NCBI GenBank assembly: GCA_038373865.1
Contig: JAXGGA010002210.1
Location: 1-64,000 of the forward strand
DNA: 64,000 bases
Source of the DNA: Uloborus plumipes
Lineage: Eukaryota > Arthropoda > Arachnida > Araneae > Uloboridae
Direction: 5' to 3'
Both the position numbers and the translations under genes were made by a program. This document shows, piece after piece, positions 30,713-42,780 of this stretch. How positions within the stretch are numbered: the first letter of the stretch is position 1; the number at the start of each line of letters is the position of its first letter. The notes under the pieces are model-generated. The model searched no databases. It had not been told where the DNA came from and worked only from the letters and a program-made list of their open reading frames with translations.

Positions 30713-33700
30713 TTTCAAATACGTTTCATTATCTCGTTTTTTATCTATATTGCTTTAAATTTAATTTTTTTGGAAAAATTAAGATATTAGTGTGATTTAA
30801 AAAAAATTGATTGCGTTTAACAGTTTTTCAGATTAATTAGTTTATTTTGTTTTATTTATGGATTTATTTTCAACTTTTCATTTAGAAAATGCATTTATTT
30901 ATTTATTATTATTATCATTATCATTTTTTACTTATTTACTTATTTATCAACTACAAAATACTTGATACGAATGTAAAATTTTGACTTATGGTTTCCGTCG
31001 CTTACACCTCCAAACTAAGACTACGTGCGAAAACTTACTATTAAGGACTTGATTTAATTTCGCGAAAGACCAGGATTGCTTAAATTTTAATTTACGTTAC
31101 TGTTATGAATTATAAAATTAATTACTAAGAACTGGAATAAAATTTCAGTTTTCGTCTAGAGAACAATAGAGTGGCTATGAAATGTCTGTAACAATATATA
31201 TAGCGTCTTCATTAAAATACTATCACAAATAGAAGCGCCACTAAACGGGAAAAAAAATAAACGCAACTAAAAACTTTTCCTTTTCGGAAAATTTTGCTAT
31301 GGATTCAAAAAATTTGAGGACGATATTGCATTATTGAGATTCTTTTAATTTCCCTTTTAGTATTTTAGATTATTTTAAACGTTGTCTCATTTTTTTATTA
31401 GATGCTATGTTTGTACAGTATGAGTGCAGTTTCATATTTTATCATTCTGTCAAATTTGGAGATTAATTTGTCAAACTGAAATTCTCCCCCCCCCCCTCCA
31501 GAAAATTAAAGTTTGGTATGCACTTGCTCACACGCCCCTTTTCTCTTATTGTTTTCAATATTTATGCATATAGTATTTCAGAATGTAGAATACTGAAGTA
31601 TAAGCATTCATGCCTAATTACTACCAAACTTTATAAGAGATAAAATACTATAACGAAAAAACTAAAGAAACGTTAATATCTAGTTTCTTGAGTATCAATG
31701 CTTTCGATAAAAGTTTTATGAAACCAACCATGTGAATTCAGTATTGTTTTACAATAAAAATGAATTTTAACAAATAATCAAATTTTCTTTTTGCGAAATC
31801 CTGTTATTAAAAAAAAGAAAGCAAGTTATCTACCAAAATAGAATTATTTACGGTAAATCAATATCGAAAAAAAGGTTATGACATCATGCGTTTTATATAA
31901 TTTTAATAAACGAATTTCGAAAAAACTTAAGAAAGAAAAAAAAAACACATATCTCATTGTAAACACTTCTTAGAAATAAAATTTCTGGAATAGACTGTTT
32001 TAAAACCATTTTTTACTTTATAGTTGATGCCACACATCATTTCACCTTTTTTTACTGGTATGCCTATTTACCCCCCCCCCCCATTTCTTCCTTTCCCCTT
32101 TATTTCCATATTGTGTTTAAAATATGCTTCATCTTATATTATAACTTAACGTTAACAATTTCTAAACATAAGCTAGAAAAATCACAGATTAAAGAATTGA
32201 GTATTTCGAATCTTATTAATATCGTAAGCTGAAGTTAATAAAATTTATTTTCTTTAATAGCTCATTTTCTTAGTGTAAATGTTTACAAACTAGAAGCATT
32301 ATCTTCTCTGACTATCGAAAAATGAAAGAAACATTTTATTTCATCGTATGCAAATTTTAGTAAAAATTCTTCCATTAAAATCCCATTTATTTGAAAAATG
32401 ACTTAACAAATAAACGCACGACGTAACTTTTTTATCGGAGTTAAAGCAATGTACATATTGCTTGAACGAGATTTATCACTTGGTATAGAAAATGTTTAAA
32501 CGAAACACATGTAAGGCAAATGCAGTTTTGTATTTTTTCGAACTCAAAAAATATTAGAAAGGCTGTTAAATATTTATTTTGAATGCTATTATTAAGTTGA
32601 TTTAAAAATGCGCACACGCACAAATATACACAAATACATACACATGTATGCTGTATCCCAAAAATATAAATAAGTCCAGAAGGAAACAAGCTATGTTCAC
32701 GAAACTTAACGTGTATGTGGGCTATGAGAAGACAAGCAATCAATTACAAATTCAGAACCTAAGAGACTGTTTCAAAAAGAAGTTATGACACAACAGAGGT
32801 TATAAAACTGTAAGTGCTATGTAAAAAGGGTTCCGAAACGCCATAGATTATATTCGGGTAACATTCCGGAATATTACGGGTTTTCACCTTTTTTCCTGTG
32901 GAAATCAAGTATTCTTTTGAAAATTTTCCTAAATTTCTACATTCTACCTGAATGCCGGCTTTCACTGCTGTGAAATATATATTTAGCTTCCAGTTGCAAA
33001 AAAAAAAAAAAAACTAAGTGTTTTATAAACTGTTCCACTTTCAGCAAAATTACGATCCGTCCCGAGTAGTTAAGCCTCTCTCGAGGGCGAAAGGCAGTCT
33101 TTGGTAAATCTTTGATAGAATTGAAAGCAAGTTAGCAGTAATCTATTTGCTCGAAATTCTGGATTACCTTATGATTTTGTAAAATGCTTCAGCAACTCTA
33201 GCTTTCTTGAAAGTTTCCGGAATTATACGAAGAACCTTACTCGCTTTTAATGGGGAAGTTTCTCAATTCTTCAATGAGATTCCAGGTTAATTTTAGGAAG
33301 GTTACTTTTATCCAGCAAGAAATATTCTTTTCTTGTCATATATGTTACTGACAAAATTTAGGCATATCAGCTGCCCTTATTTCCCGGGAACATCATTGAT
33401 TTTTGTACAGTGTATTATTGCAGAAACATAGCGCGGCATGAACTGAAGTAGGTCACTTATGAAACCTCCGCTGGATCATGGCAAAATCTTTGCAGTAAGG
33501 CAGCTAATTAGCTTGTATACTGGGATAGATGCCATCAGTATTCACCTTCAAGTCATGACCCAAACTTGCTCGAGAGGTCTGGTGATCTATAAGAGCATGG
33601 GATCACTTTACTTCTTTTGAGACATTATTAGAAAAATCACACAATGTGTAGAAGATAGTCTTGCTGATAAATGTCACTTGAACTACCATAGTCACTTGAA

Positions 33701-34299
33701 TAGCATAGGCAGTACAGACGGCGTGGCGTTGGAGTAACTTTCACGCAGTTGCGTGAAAGTTTTGTTTTCAATTTTCATTGTATTTAATTTATGAGTGAAA
33801 AAAGGTTTTTAATCTTCTCGTTTACCTTTTGGTTATACGAGTAACTTAAGATTAAGGGTTTTTTTTCGAAGGTGAGCAGAGAATTGTATGTGTTTTTCCA
33901 TTGTTTAACCCTTCCTCCTTTTCAGACACGCATTACAGGTTTCCGAAAACTTGAAAAATAACCCTAATTATTCCAATTTAACCTATTTATGCCCAAGTTT
34001 TTTTAACAACTTTTGTCAGTTTTATCTGGTTAAAACTCTTACTTGGAATGTTTAACATACATTTTAGGCGTAAAATAGATAGCCGTTGCCATATTTATTA
34101 AGTTATTCAACGTCCTGTTTATGGGATATTTTGCAGATATGTGAGCAAAATACAACCTTACTTGACTTTATTTTTGCAAAGTAATATTATAGAAGGCATC
34201 TGTAATCAATTTTAAGCAAATCATTTTAAAATAGTTTAATTTTATGAAAAATAAGTTCGCAAAAAAAATTACTTTCTGTGGCTACCCATGCTGGATCCT
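30713..34299. other. 3.6 kb of AT-rich DNA without recognised features
   Basis: C tracts at about 31487 and 32071 and a few short frames (32441, 32783 minus). I see no inverted or tandem repeat of note and no plausible exon, but diverged repeats could be missed by eye. Confidence 0.4.
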
Positions 34300-35110
34300 G
34301 GCCCGTCATTTAGGAGACAGGGCCCCCCCCCCCTGACTTTGAGGAAACAATGTATTTATACAGGGTGTCCACTCCTATCGTGGACCAATAGCTAATTTCT
34401 AAACCATTAGAGATACGCATATAGTTCATTTAGGAAAAAATCTCCAAATTACGAAAGGAATTTTGGGTCTATTCAATGTTTTTCAAAAAATCAAATTTTG
34501 AAAGAGTTACGAAATTTAAATTTTTATACAGCCCCCCAGTCCTATCAATCATACTTAGTAAAACATTCTTGACACTGTAACATTTAAAACTAAAAAAAAA
34601 TCACTGTTCTACCATAAAAATTGACAGAGTTATGACGTTTTGAAAAATCAAGATTTTGAAGGATTTCGCATACGGTCCCTTTAGAGATCTCTCGATGACG
34701 TCATGAAATAATGCAAAATCTTGATTTTTCAAAACGTCATAACTCGGTCAATTTTTGTGGTAGAAGAGTGATTTTTTTTTAGTTTTAAACGTTACAGTGT
34801 CAAGAATGTTTTACTAAATATGATTGATAGGACTGGGGGGCTGTATAAAAATTTAAATTTCATAACTCTTTCAAAATTTGATTTTTTGAAAAACATTGAA
34901 TAGACCCAAAATTCCTTTCGTAATTTGGAGATTTTTTCCTAAATGAACTATATGCGTATCTCTAACGGTTTAGAAATTAGCTATTGGTCCACGATAGGAG
35001 TGGACACCCTGTATATAAGTGGGTGTGGTTTTTGTTGTTTTCTGGTGAAATTGTATTGTGTTTTTACCCTTTGCCCCCCCCCCCCTGAAAAAACTTGAAA
35101 TGACGTCCCT
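34300..35110 (+). mobile_element. MITE family D, copy 3, split by MITE M
   Basis: The left half is 34300-34360 (GGCCCGTCATTTAGGAG...) and the right half 35012-35110 (TATATAAGTGGG...AAATGACGTCCCT). The break is exactly at the ATGTATTTAYATATAAGTGG stretch that is intact in copies 1, 2 and 4. Confidence 0.85.
34361..35011 (+). mobile_element. Foldback mariner-type MITE M, full copy
   Basis: 651 bp. Terminal inverted repeat CAGGGTGTCCACTCC at both ends, extended into arms of about 300 bp with an asymmetric centre that includes ATGACGTCAT. TA lies on both sides. Comparing with intact family-D copies shows that only TA was duplicated, the mark of Tc1/mariner-type insertion. No transposase. Minus-strand frames over it are spurious. 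Confidence 0.85.
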
Positions 35111-36623
35111 GGCTGGATAGTTGCTTGACTGATTTGTGTGAAAATAGCTGTTGATAAATCAACTCTGATGTCCAAATAATGGCTCTAACTGATTTTCTCA
35201 AGAAGAAAGACTATTTAATTTGTGAAAAACAGCTTTAGTAAAAGGAAATACCCATTACAGGTTTTTGTATGCAGTAACTAATAAGCATCCGGTTTTAGGC
35301 TACTGGGCATAAATGGGTTAATTAAGAATTTTATGCGAAACGACATTATAACTTTGAAACTTATTTTAAATTTTCTCTGCAAATTTGAGTTTAAATTTTT
35401 ATTGCAAACTGCTTCGATAAATTTCCCGAATAGTTCAGCCGCTACAAAAGTAATACATTTATTCATCACTAACATATAACAACTCAGATGCTTGGCCCAA
35501 AAAGTCTCTTTTTACTGCTTGAAATAAAGAATCCATTTGACTGTCTTCTTTTGGACTACTTTTCCTGTTCTTATCATGTAAAAAAGCGTAATGTGTATTA
35601 AAGAAATTAAGAGTGTAATGAAAAGTGTTTAATATAAATTTAATTTTGTGCTTGAGAATTAAAAAGCTAATTTTTTTCATACCTATTAGGTAATAAGACA
35701 TCAAATAAAGGTTGATATTTCTAATACAAGAAAATTAAAGAAAATGGTTTTAAAATCTACAGAATCCTGGAAATCGGCAGACACTAAACAAGTATTTTAT
35801 TCTCGTCAACTTTTATAAAATCTTTTCCCAGAATCACAGCTAAAACATAAATGTTTACAAAATATGTTTGAAGATATTGTATGATGTAAAAGATATTGCT
35901 GAAAAGATATAAACAAATGCTATAAACACGCGTCTCGATTGCACAAAGTTTACACAGAAGCCGTATTTGAACTAGATGCTTTTAGAACTTAATTTAAATT
36001 TTAGAAACAGAGTTTAAATATGCCCTAGGAGCAAGGCATAGAATTTCCTTACATAAAATTTTAAAAATATATTTTGACAGTGCAAATAAAAATAAAAGCA
36101 TTTTACTCTGTAGAAAAGGGAATTCTTTGCAAAAATGTTCTTTTAAAATTTGCTGTAGTCTTATATTTACATTACAATTGTTTCAAAATTCACTCCCTTC
36201 CCTTCAGAAAAATATACACCATAATTATTTTTTAGGGTCAAATACGTAGGTAAAACAAGCACATTTTTGTGATTCTTCATGAATTTAAAAAAAAGAAGGG
36301 GTACTCTACAAGTTTGAATTTTATTTACAACTACTATCAATAAATGAGGGCCATCCATTGGAATCCGCATGTGTAATACAAATGATATTCCTTTTATAGG
36401 AGATCTTTTAGATATAGGAGAGAATAGATTTTTTTTTTTTTGGAAATTTTCAGTTTTGGTGGAAGTTATAGAAAGGTAGTACAGGGGGCAAGAGGGGCGA
36501 CTACCCCCGATATATCCAAAAGTAAAAAGACCTTCCTCCCTTACTTTTAAAGACTAAAAAGTAGAGATCAATTGAATTTTTTTTCGCAGTGGATTACTTT
36601 ATTTCATGAAAATAAAAGCCAAA
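35111..36623. other. AT-rich spacer
   Basis: Minus-strand frames at 35278-35704 and 36167-36370 lack recognisable domains. Confidence 0.4.
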
Positions 36624-36625
36624 TA

Positions 36626-37361
36626 CGAGGGTTGAATGAAAAGTATTGCCTTCACTTTCATAACTCCCCAACAAATGGCAGCACTGGTATACGGCAAGTA
36701 TTGGTTTGTTCCGTAAACTCTCCTTTACAGTTTCAGTTGCTAAGAAGCCTTTGCACCGAACGGTTGGGATTTTAGAGTGTAAAGTATGGAACCCTGTGCA
36801 GATGGTCGGTCAATGCGATTTAAACAACGTGCATTCATAGAGTTCTTGACAGCAGCAGGTGTCACCCCAAACGAGAATTATCTGAAAATGCAAGCTGTTT
36901 ATGGTGATTGTGTTGATGAGAGTAATGTGCGTCGTTGGGCGAGTAAGTTTAAAGATGTTGGGGTGGGAACATCTGATTTGCGTAACAAACAAAGAGTTGG
37001 ACGTCCTGTGACAGCAACCACCGAGATTCACAAACAAAAATTTTTAGCACCGTCTGACTTCCATTTGTTCCCAATAATGAAAGAAGATCTACGGGGATAT
37101 CATTATGCTTCTGATGCAGATGTTGAGAGAACTGTGAGACTGTGGTTGCGGAGATAGAGTGTAGACTTCTTACGTGACGGCTTCAGAAAACCGGTTCACC
37201 GTTGGCGGAAATGTATCCAATTGTCTGGCAATTATGTGGAAAGATGAGTATTGGTAATTAAAGATAGCATTCTAAGGATTATTAAGCGTTTGATTTATTA
37301 AAATATTCCCATTCAAACCTGAGTAATGAAGATGGAGGCATTACTTTTCATTCAACCCTTG
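36626..37361 (+). mobile_element. Internally deleted mariner transposon
   Basis: The terminal inverted repeat CGAGGGTTGAATGAAAAGT (left) and its near-complement ACTTTTCATTCAACCCTTG (right) are flanked by TA (36624-36625 and 37362-37363). At 736 bp it is a little over half the usual ~1.3 kb, because the middle of the transposase gene is missing. Both ends and the gene's two termini are well preserved, so it could in principle still be mobilised by an intact relative. Confidence 0.9.
36786..37157 (+). CDS. Mariner transposase, in-frame N/C fusion by internal deletion
   Basis: The 123-codon frame keeps the N-terminal DNA-binding part: RFKQRAFIEFLTAAGVTPNE (first helix-turn-helix), then MQAVYGDCVDESNVRRWASKF and the GRPVTATTE linker (residues ~10-80). 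It then jumps directly to the C-terminal APSDFHLFPIMKEDLRGYHY and VERTVRLWLRR (residues ~88-123). The junction is near residues 84-87 (about 37038-37047). All three catalytic acidic residues normally lie in the lost part or at its edge, so it cannot cut DNA. It retains the regions for inverted-repeat binding and possibly subunit contact, so if expressed it might act as a repressor of related mariners; that is inference. The start ATG is the normal mariner position. Whether the frame is selected or just recent is unknown. Confidence 0.8.
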   Translation: MEPCADGRSMRFKQRAFIEFLTAAGVTPNENYLKMQAVYGDCVDESNVRRWASKFKDVGVGTSDLRNKQRVGRPVTATTEIHKQKFLAPSDFHLFPIMKEDLRGYHYASDADVERTVRLWLRR

Positions 37362-37363
37362 TA

Positions 37364-39239
37364 TTAAAAAAAAAAGATTTTTCCTGTTATTTTATTGTAA
37401 TAGAGCTTTGATTTCAAAGGGAGATGTCCACGGTGGTCACCCGTCATGATTTTTTGAGGCCATATTCCTCATTCTTTAGAGGTTACTGATCAGTAATATT
37501 AAAACCTGATAATATAGCCCAATTTTGCAAAAGAAAAAAATAACAGCTTCAAAGGTGCTGCTCCTACATATTATTTCTTGTGACCTCCTTTTTTATTGTG
37601 CATCAAACGCTTATGAGGTTATATTTGACATTGACTTTAAATGACCAAAACGTTCCCAAACGTTAATTAAACTTATAATATCACCAAAGTTAGCTCTATT
37701 TTAAAAGTGAAGCTCCCTCAAATTTTGCTCATTTAGAAAGAAGTTAAAGTCGAAATCTACATCATAAATATTGAAGGTGTAAAGAACTCAAACCGGAGTC
37801 TTCAACAGCGATAATTATGCTTGTTAAAATGACATAAAATTGACTTGAGTTTAGATAGAAAGATTTAATTAGTAGCTGGGAAAAAACAAACTTCTCTTTA
37901 CTGAAGCAAAATAAAACACTATTAGGAATCATTTATGATTTAATTAGTTTCACAACTTTTTTTAACACCAGTTGCTGTACGGCGTGCATTTACATAAAAT
38001 AAATATAAAATTAGTTCTAAGACAAAATTTGACAATTTTTTCCACTTTGAAACCAACGCTCAGTTATACTACGAAGATAAGTTAGAGAAAGGGAGAGAGA
38101 AATTGTCAGAAAACGAAATCCAACAGAAATCATCTTGTTTTTTTTGAAATGGTGTGTGTTAAATAATGTGCGTTTGAATAATCAAATTTAAAATATGTTT
38201 TCCAACAAAATTTTAGACTGACTCAGTCTTAGTATGATGCTCAGTTATGTTACCTAAGATAGCTTTAACACCAGAGGCTATTGATAAACAAAATCCTAGA
38301 CAAATCATCTCTCATATTTAAAATTTATTCAACATGCTTTGTAAATAACTACTACACTACATGCTTTTGAGTTAAAACAATTTATAATTGAAAGGGCAAG
38401 TGGTTAAAGGTGAGATGTGATATTTAAATTTCGCCGATTTACACAAATTCAAATTAGTGTGTGTTCGATTGTGTAAACTCACAAACACAATTGAAAGGGA
38501 GAGTGAGTAAGTATAGGTGATATGTGACCTTCTTTTAAATTTCTAGAAAAAGCTTTCAAAAAAAAAAATACTACCGTATCACCTTCATCCATGTTTAAAA
38601 ATAAGTTTTTCAAAAATTGTATTTTTATCCACTTGCCTCTTCAATTAGTTGTCAAACAATATCACCGGATTTGCTTAGTTCTAAAATAGGCGTTGTTTGT
38701 TACATGGGCTTATTCCTATAAGAGGGAGAGAGCATCGAAACATAAAAATCCGAACCTTATTGTTTTAGTAGATAACAAGTGAACATGTGAGAGAAGAGGG
38801 GAAAACTTTATGGCTAGAAAAAAAGTCGAAGAAAGTCTATTGCTTCAACGTCCAGAACTTATAATATTATTCACATCATTGTTAAAGGAATGACTAATTT
38901 TATTATTCGGTAAACCTATTAGGGAAAGCTCACTGAAGCTTTCGTAATTTACGAAAAAATATAAAGACAGATTTCTGAGTTAAATATACAGATATATGAC
39001 TGATAAATATACATATGCATAATCTATGGTTGTGTAAATCTTCCATAGAAAAACGAGTATAATTTTGCATTCAAACATTAAATTTATGTTAATACATTAT
39101 TCCAGGGCTGAAAGAATTTCCAAAATTTAAAGTTATGATCACTTACAAATGCATTACCATTTGAATGAAATGTCAGAAAAATGCTAAAGTAATATAAAAC
39201 ATCGTGACATGTCTCCTTTAGACGTAAACTAAATTAAAG
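37364..39239. other. AT-rich spacer
   Basis: No inverted repeats, tandem units or coding frames recognised. Confidence 0.4.
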
Positions 39240-39569
39240 AAGTAATCTTTTTCATCCTGACAAGCACATTCTCAGTTTGGTAGATAAAGATAAACCCCCG
39301 GAGGGGCTTGTCAAACTCTCGAATACGTATCATCGATCAAAGCGCGGATCTTTTTGCTGGTTTGGTGTCTCTCGCAGCATCTTTTTCCCCTTCCCTCTCT
39401 AATCACCCATCTCGTTTTTCCTCCTCGTACACATGTAAGAGCATAGGCAATGAAGCAGCGACCATTTTAAATGAAGATGTATGCTCTTCTGTCTCGTCAC
39501 GTTCGTATTTTTCTCGTAAAAGGTGATTAAAGTTCCAATTTCTTTTTTTTCTTTGTCTACAAGTTATAT

Positions 39570-39985
39570 ATCTGCGCTGTAAAAAATAATGTTGCTTTTA
39601 CACTATAATATTGTTTTTTACAGTAATTTTACCGTAATAAAATGTAAAGCTGCTAAATTTACATTAGTAAACTGGAAATTGCTAGTTTACAGTAATAAAC
39701 TGTAAAATTGCTTATGTACAGTTTATTATGGTACATTTTGCAGTTTCAAACTGGAAACTCTGTTGCCAGTATTACACTGTTGTTTTTACAGTACAATACA
39801 GCTAATTTTATAGTAATAAACTGTAACATTGCTAATTTTACGGAAATAAACCATGAAATTACTACTTCTACAGCAATAACCTGTAAAATAGCTAGTTTTA
39901 CAGTTTATTACTCCGTTTTTACAGTATTAAACTAAAACCACTGCTTTCAGTATTATACTGTAAAAACAACAACTTTTTTTTGCAG
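39570..39985 (-). repeat. TTTACAG-rich tandem repeat B, in the satellite
   Basis: Inverted relative to 12945-13290: it contains CCAGTATTACACTGTTGTTTT and many TTTACAGT/ACTGTAAA pairs. It separates the TTTCTTTGTC... and GATGTAGGAGTATGTATG parts that are adjacent in the later satellite units. Confidence 0.7.
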
Positions 39986-40098
39986 TTTGATGTAGGAGTA
40001 TGTATGAAAATAAATGAAAGTCCATGTATGATGTGCATGATTATGTATGTTTTCCATGATGGGCGCTTTGCATTATCATGTGCATGTGCATTTATTAA

Positions 40099-41801
40099 CT
40101 AGCGGTACCCACACGGCTTTGCCCGTGGTATAAAATTAAAAGTTCATTTGTAAAATAATTGATATAGCAGAAAAAATGCTCTATTTCAGTTTTATTCAAC
40201 TATAATTCCTTCAAAGTGATATAAAGATCTGATATGGACCCCACACTACTTAATTTTACGTGCAAATTTCTTAGTAGATGCCTTAAGTGCTAAAATAGTG
40301 CTTGGAGTGAGCAAGATAACAATTCAAACATTTGTATCCCTAGTTTGCTACGAAACCATGCAAAAAAATGTTTTACAATGATTAATCTCCTAAATATCGT
40401 CGATTTTAACATCATTCAGTGGATTTTTCGCAAAATATCGCCAACAGCGCCAAATTGAACCTAAATAAAAAAAAAAAAAAAATTTCGCCAATTGGCGTCA
40501 AATACTTGGCGATCAAAAGCTTGGCGATATATCGCCAAGTGGTCGTTCCAATTCATATCACTTTTGTTAACCAATTCATATCACCTTGCATTGAAAACAC
40601 TGATTTACCCGATAAATGGGGTAAAACACCCCCTTGGAACATTCGAATGCAACCCCAAGGGAGATGGACAAAAATAGGCCAAAAGAGAAAATAAGAACAA
40701 TTTTGTTGATAACAGGAACCAACAGAAATCTTACCAAAGTTTAAAAGAAGAAGAAAGTTTTCTTTCCGAGCTTAAAAAACAAAACAATACATTTTCCGAA
40801 ATGAAACACTTTAAAAAAACGATGCAATATCGCAATTGATACGATATTTCGTTAATCTGTGCTTTAGGTACCCTTTTCTCGCTAAATGAACGATAGGCGC
40901 GCCAAGCGTGGTAACCCTAGCTATTTTGCGTAGTTGACTTTTTGAAAACGCGCCTTGCAGGGTCCCAAAGCATCTTCACCGGGAAAAAGACAGGGTTGCC
41001 AGAGAATTGGAACAAAAAAATACTACGCCTCCTCTAAAAAAAATATTACAAAATACTACTGTTTCCAAACGTTGCCAAAATCAATGTTGCTGAAATGCGA
41101 AATCTATGAAAATGAAAAAAAAAAATCCGCCAAATCTTTTAATTAAGTCATTAGTGTATTGGAAACAGGGTTGCCAGAAAAATACTACGCTCCTTATTTG
41201 GGCCGAAAAAATACTACCGTAGAATCAAAAATACTACGTCTGGCCGTAGCCTACGAAGATTGACGCTGGCAACCCTGGAAAAAGAACGAAACAAAAATAA
41301 GTATGAACACGTAACCATAATAACAACATGAAAAGTTGATTTCCGTTGATAAAATAATTTATTTTATCCCACTTTTCAAACAAATTTTATTCTAAAGCTC
41401 AACCATTTTAGAATCGTTTGGCTTGCTTTTCTGCAGGTAAGCCTTGAATTTCGGGATTCTAAAAACAATTGTTACGGCTCTCCTGATGATAGTAGAAACT
41501 CTGAAAAAACTTCATTTTGTGCAGAAAATTTCAAGCTTTCGAATGACAAAAGACTTGAAAATGTGTGTGAAATATTTCTTCCCTATTTTATCGAATTTCC
41601 GCTAAGAATTCGAATAAAAAAAGAACGAAATGGAATTTTCGAAAAATCGCTTCGAGGTGCAAAACTACATGCTACAAACTAATTTTGTACCAAGTGGCAT
41701 GAAAATCGACCGAACGGTTATGCGCTACGCGCGTAACAGACAGACAGAAGGAAAGACAGAAAGAAAGAGAGACAAACTTTCAGCTTTATTATTAGTAGAG
41801 A
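40099..41801 (-). mobile_element. Helitron-like element (non-autonomous)
   Basis: On the minus strand it begins TCTCTACTAATAATAAAGC and ends CTAG, preceded by a hairpin CACGG-CAAAG-type stem (40112-40127). Flanks are A at the 5' side and T at the 3' side with no duplication, as for Helitrons. Removing 40099-41801 rejoins GCATTTATTAA to TCACTAAGTC, exactly the sequence at the next satellite junction (42100-42120). No Rep/helicase frame is present. It contains CTTGGCGAT-type short repeats (40486-40540) and a hAT MITE. Confidence 0.8.
40983..41285 (+). mobile_element. hAT-type MITE inside the Helitron
   Basis: 40991-41277 (287 bp) has the terminal inverted repeat CAGGGTTGCCAG/CTGGCAACCCTG and a perfect 8-bp duplication GAAAAAGA (40983-40990 and 41278-41285), the length typical of hAT. 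Inside, CAGGGTTGCCAGAAAAATAC recurs at ~41166, so one end is present twice, and AAATACTAC is repeated many times. Confidence 0.85.
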
Positions 41802-42780
41802 TCACTAAGTCAAGTTAATTTTAAAATTTAGGGATTTAAAAGATCTCCTAGCACACATGTAAAACATAGACAATGCAACAACGACCATTTTAAATGATGT
41901 ATGCTCTTATGTCTCTTCACGTTCGTATTTTTGTCGTAAAAGGTGATTAAAGTTAAAATTTATTTTTTTATAATCATCAGATACATTTCTTCATATATCT
42001 GATGTACGAGTGTATATGAAAATAAATAAAAGTCCATGTATGATGTTACATGATTATGAATGTTTTGCAAGATGGACGCTTTGCATTATCATAGACGAGT
42101 GCATTTGTTAATCACTAAGTCAAGTTAATTTTAAAATTTAAGGATTTAAAAGATCTCCTGGTACACATGTAAAACATAAATAATGCAACAGCGGCCATTT
42201 TAAATGAAAACGTATGCTTTATGTCTCGTCACATTTGTATTTTTTCCGTAAAAGGTTATTAAAGTTATTTTTTATTGCTCTGTCCCCTAGTTATCTATTT
42301 TAAGTACGAGTATGTATGAAAATAAATAAAAGTCCATGCATTCTGTACATGATCATTTATGAGTTGCATGATGTACGCTTTGCATTATCGCGCATAAGTG
42401 CATTTGCTAATCACAAAGTCAAGATAATTTTTAGATTTGAGGATTTAAGTGATGTCCTAGTACACATATAAGAGCGCAGGCAATGAAGCAACAACCATTT
42501 TAAATGAAGAAGTATGCTTTTCTGTCTCGTCACGTTCGTATTTTCTCGTAAAAAGTGATTGAAGTTTGAATTTAGTATTTTTTCTTTGCTTTGTCCACTA
42601 GTTATCTACATGAAATACGAGCGTGTATAAAAAATAATAAAGGTCAATGCTTGCTGTGCATGATCATGTATGTTTCGCATGATGTACGCTTTGCGTTATC
42701 ATCCACATAGTCATTTTTTAATCACAAAGCTATGTTAAATTAAATATTTTGAGAATTGAATAATCTCCTAGTGCACGATA

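Larger units (their letters stand above)
39240..42780 (+). repeat. Tandem satellite, ~305-bp unit, with nested insertions
   Basis: Unit starts (ATCACWAAGTCAAGTTAATTT) at 41802, 42112, 42411 and 42722 (periods 310, 299, 311). Each unit contains TACACATGTAA, CCATTTTAAATGA, CGTCACGTTCGTATTTT, TAAAAGGTGATTAAAGTT, AAATAAATAAAAGTCCATG and CGCTTTGCATTATC. A first, diverged unit at ~39400-40098 is interrupted by repeat B (39570-39985) and followed by a Helitron. Related single units appear at ~50500-50770, and the leader part again at ~59180-59270. Confidence 0.8.

Noticed and set aside
31487..32082. C homopolymer tracts as regulatory elements
   Set aside because: Isolated poly(C) runs also occur in MITE family D and elsewhere; no associated promoter or structure.
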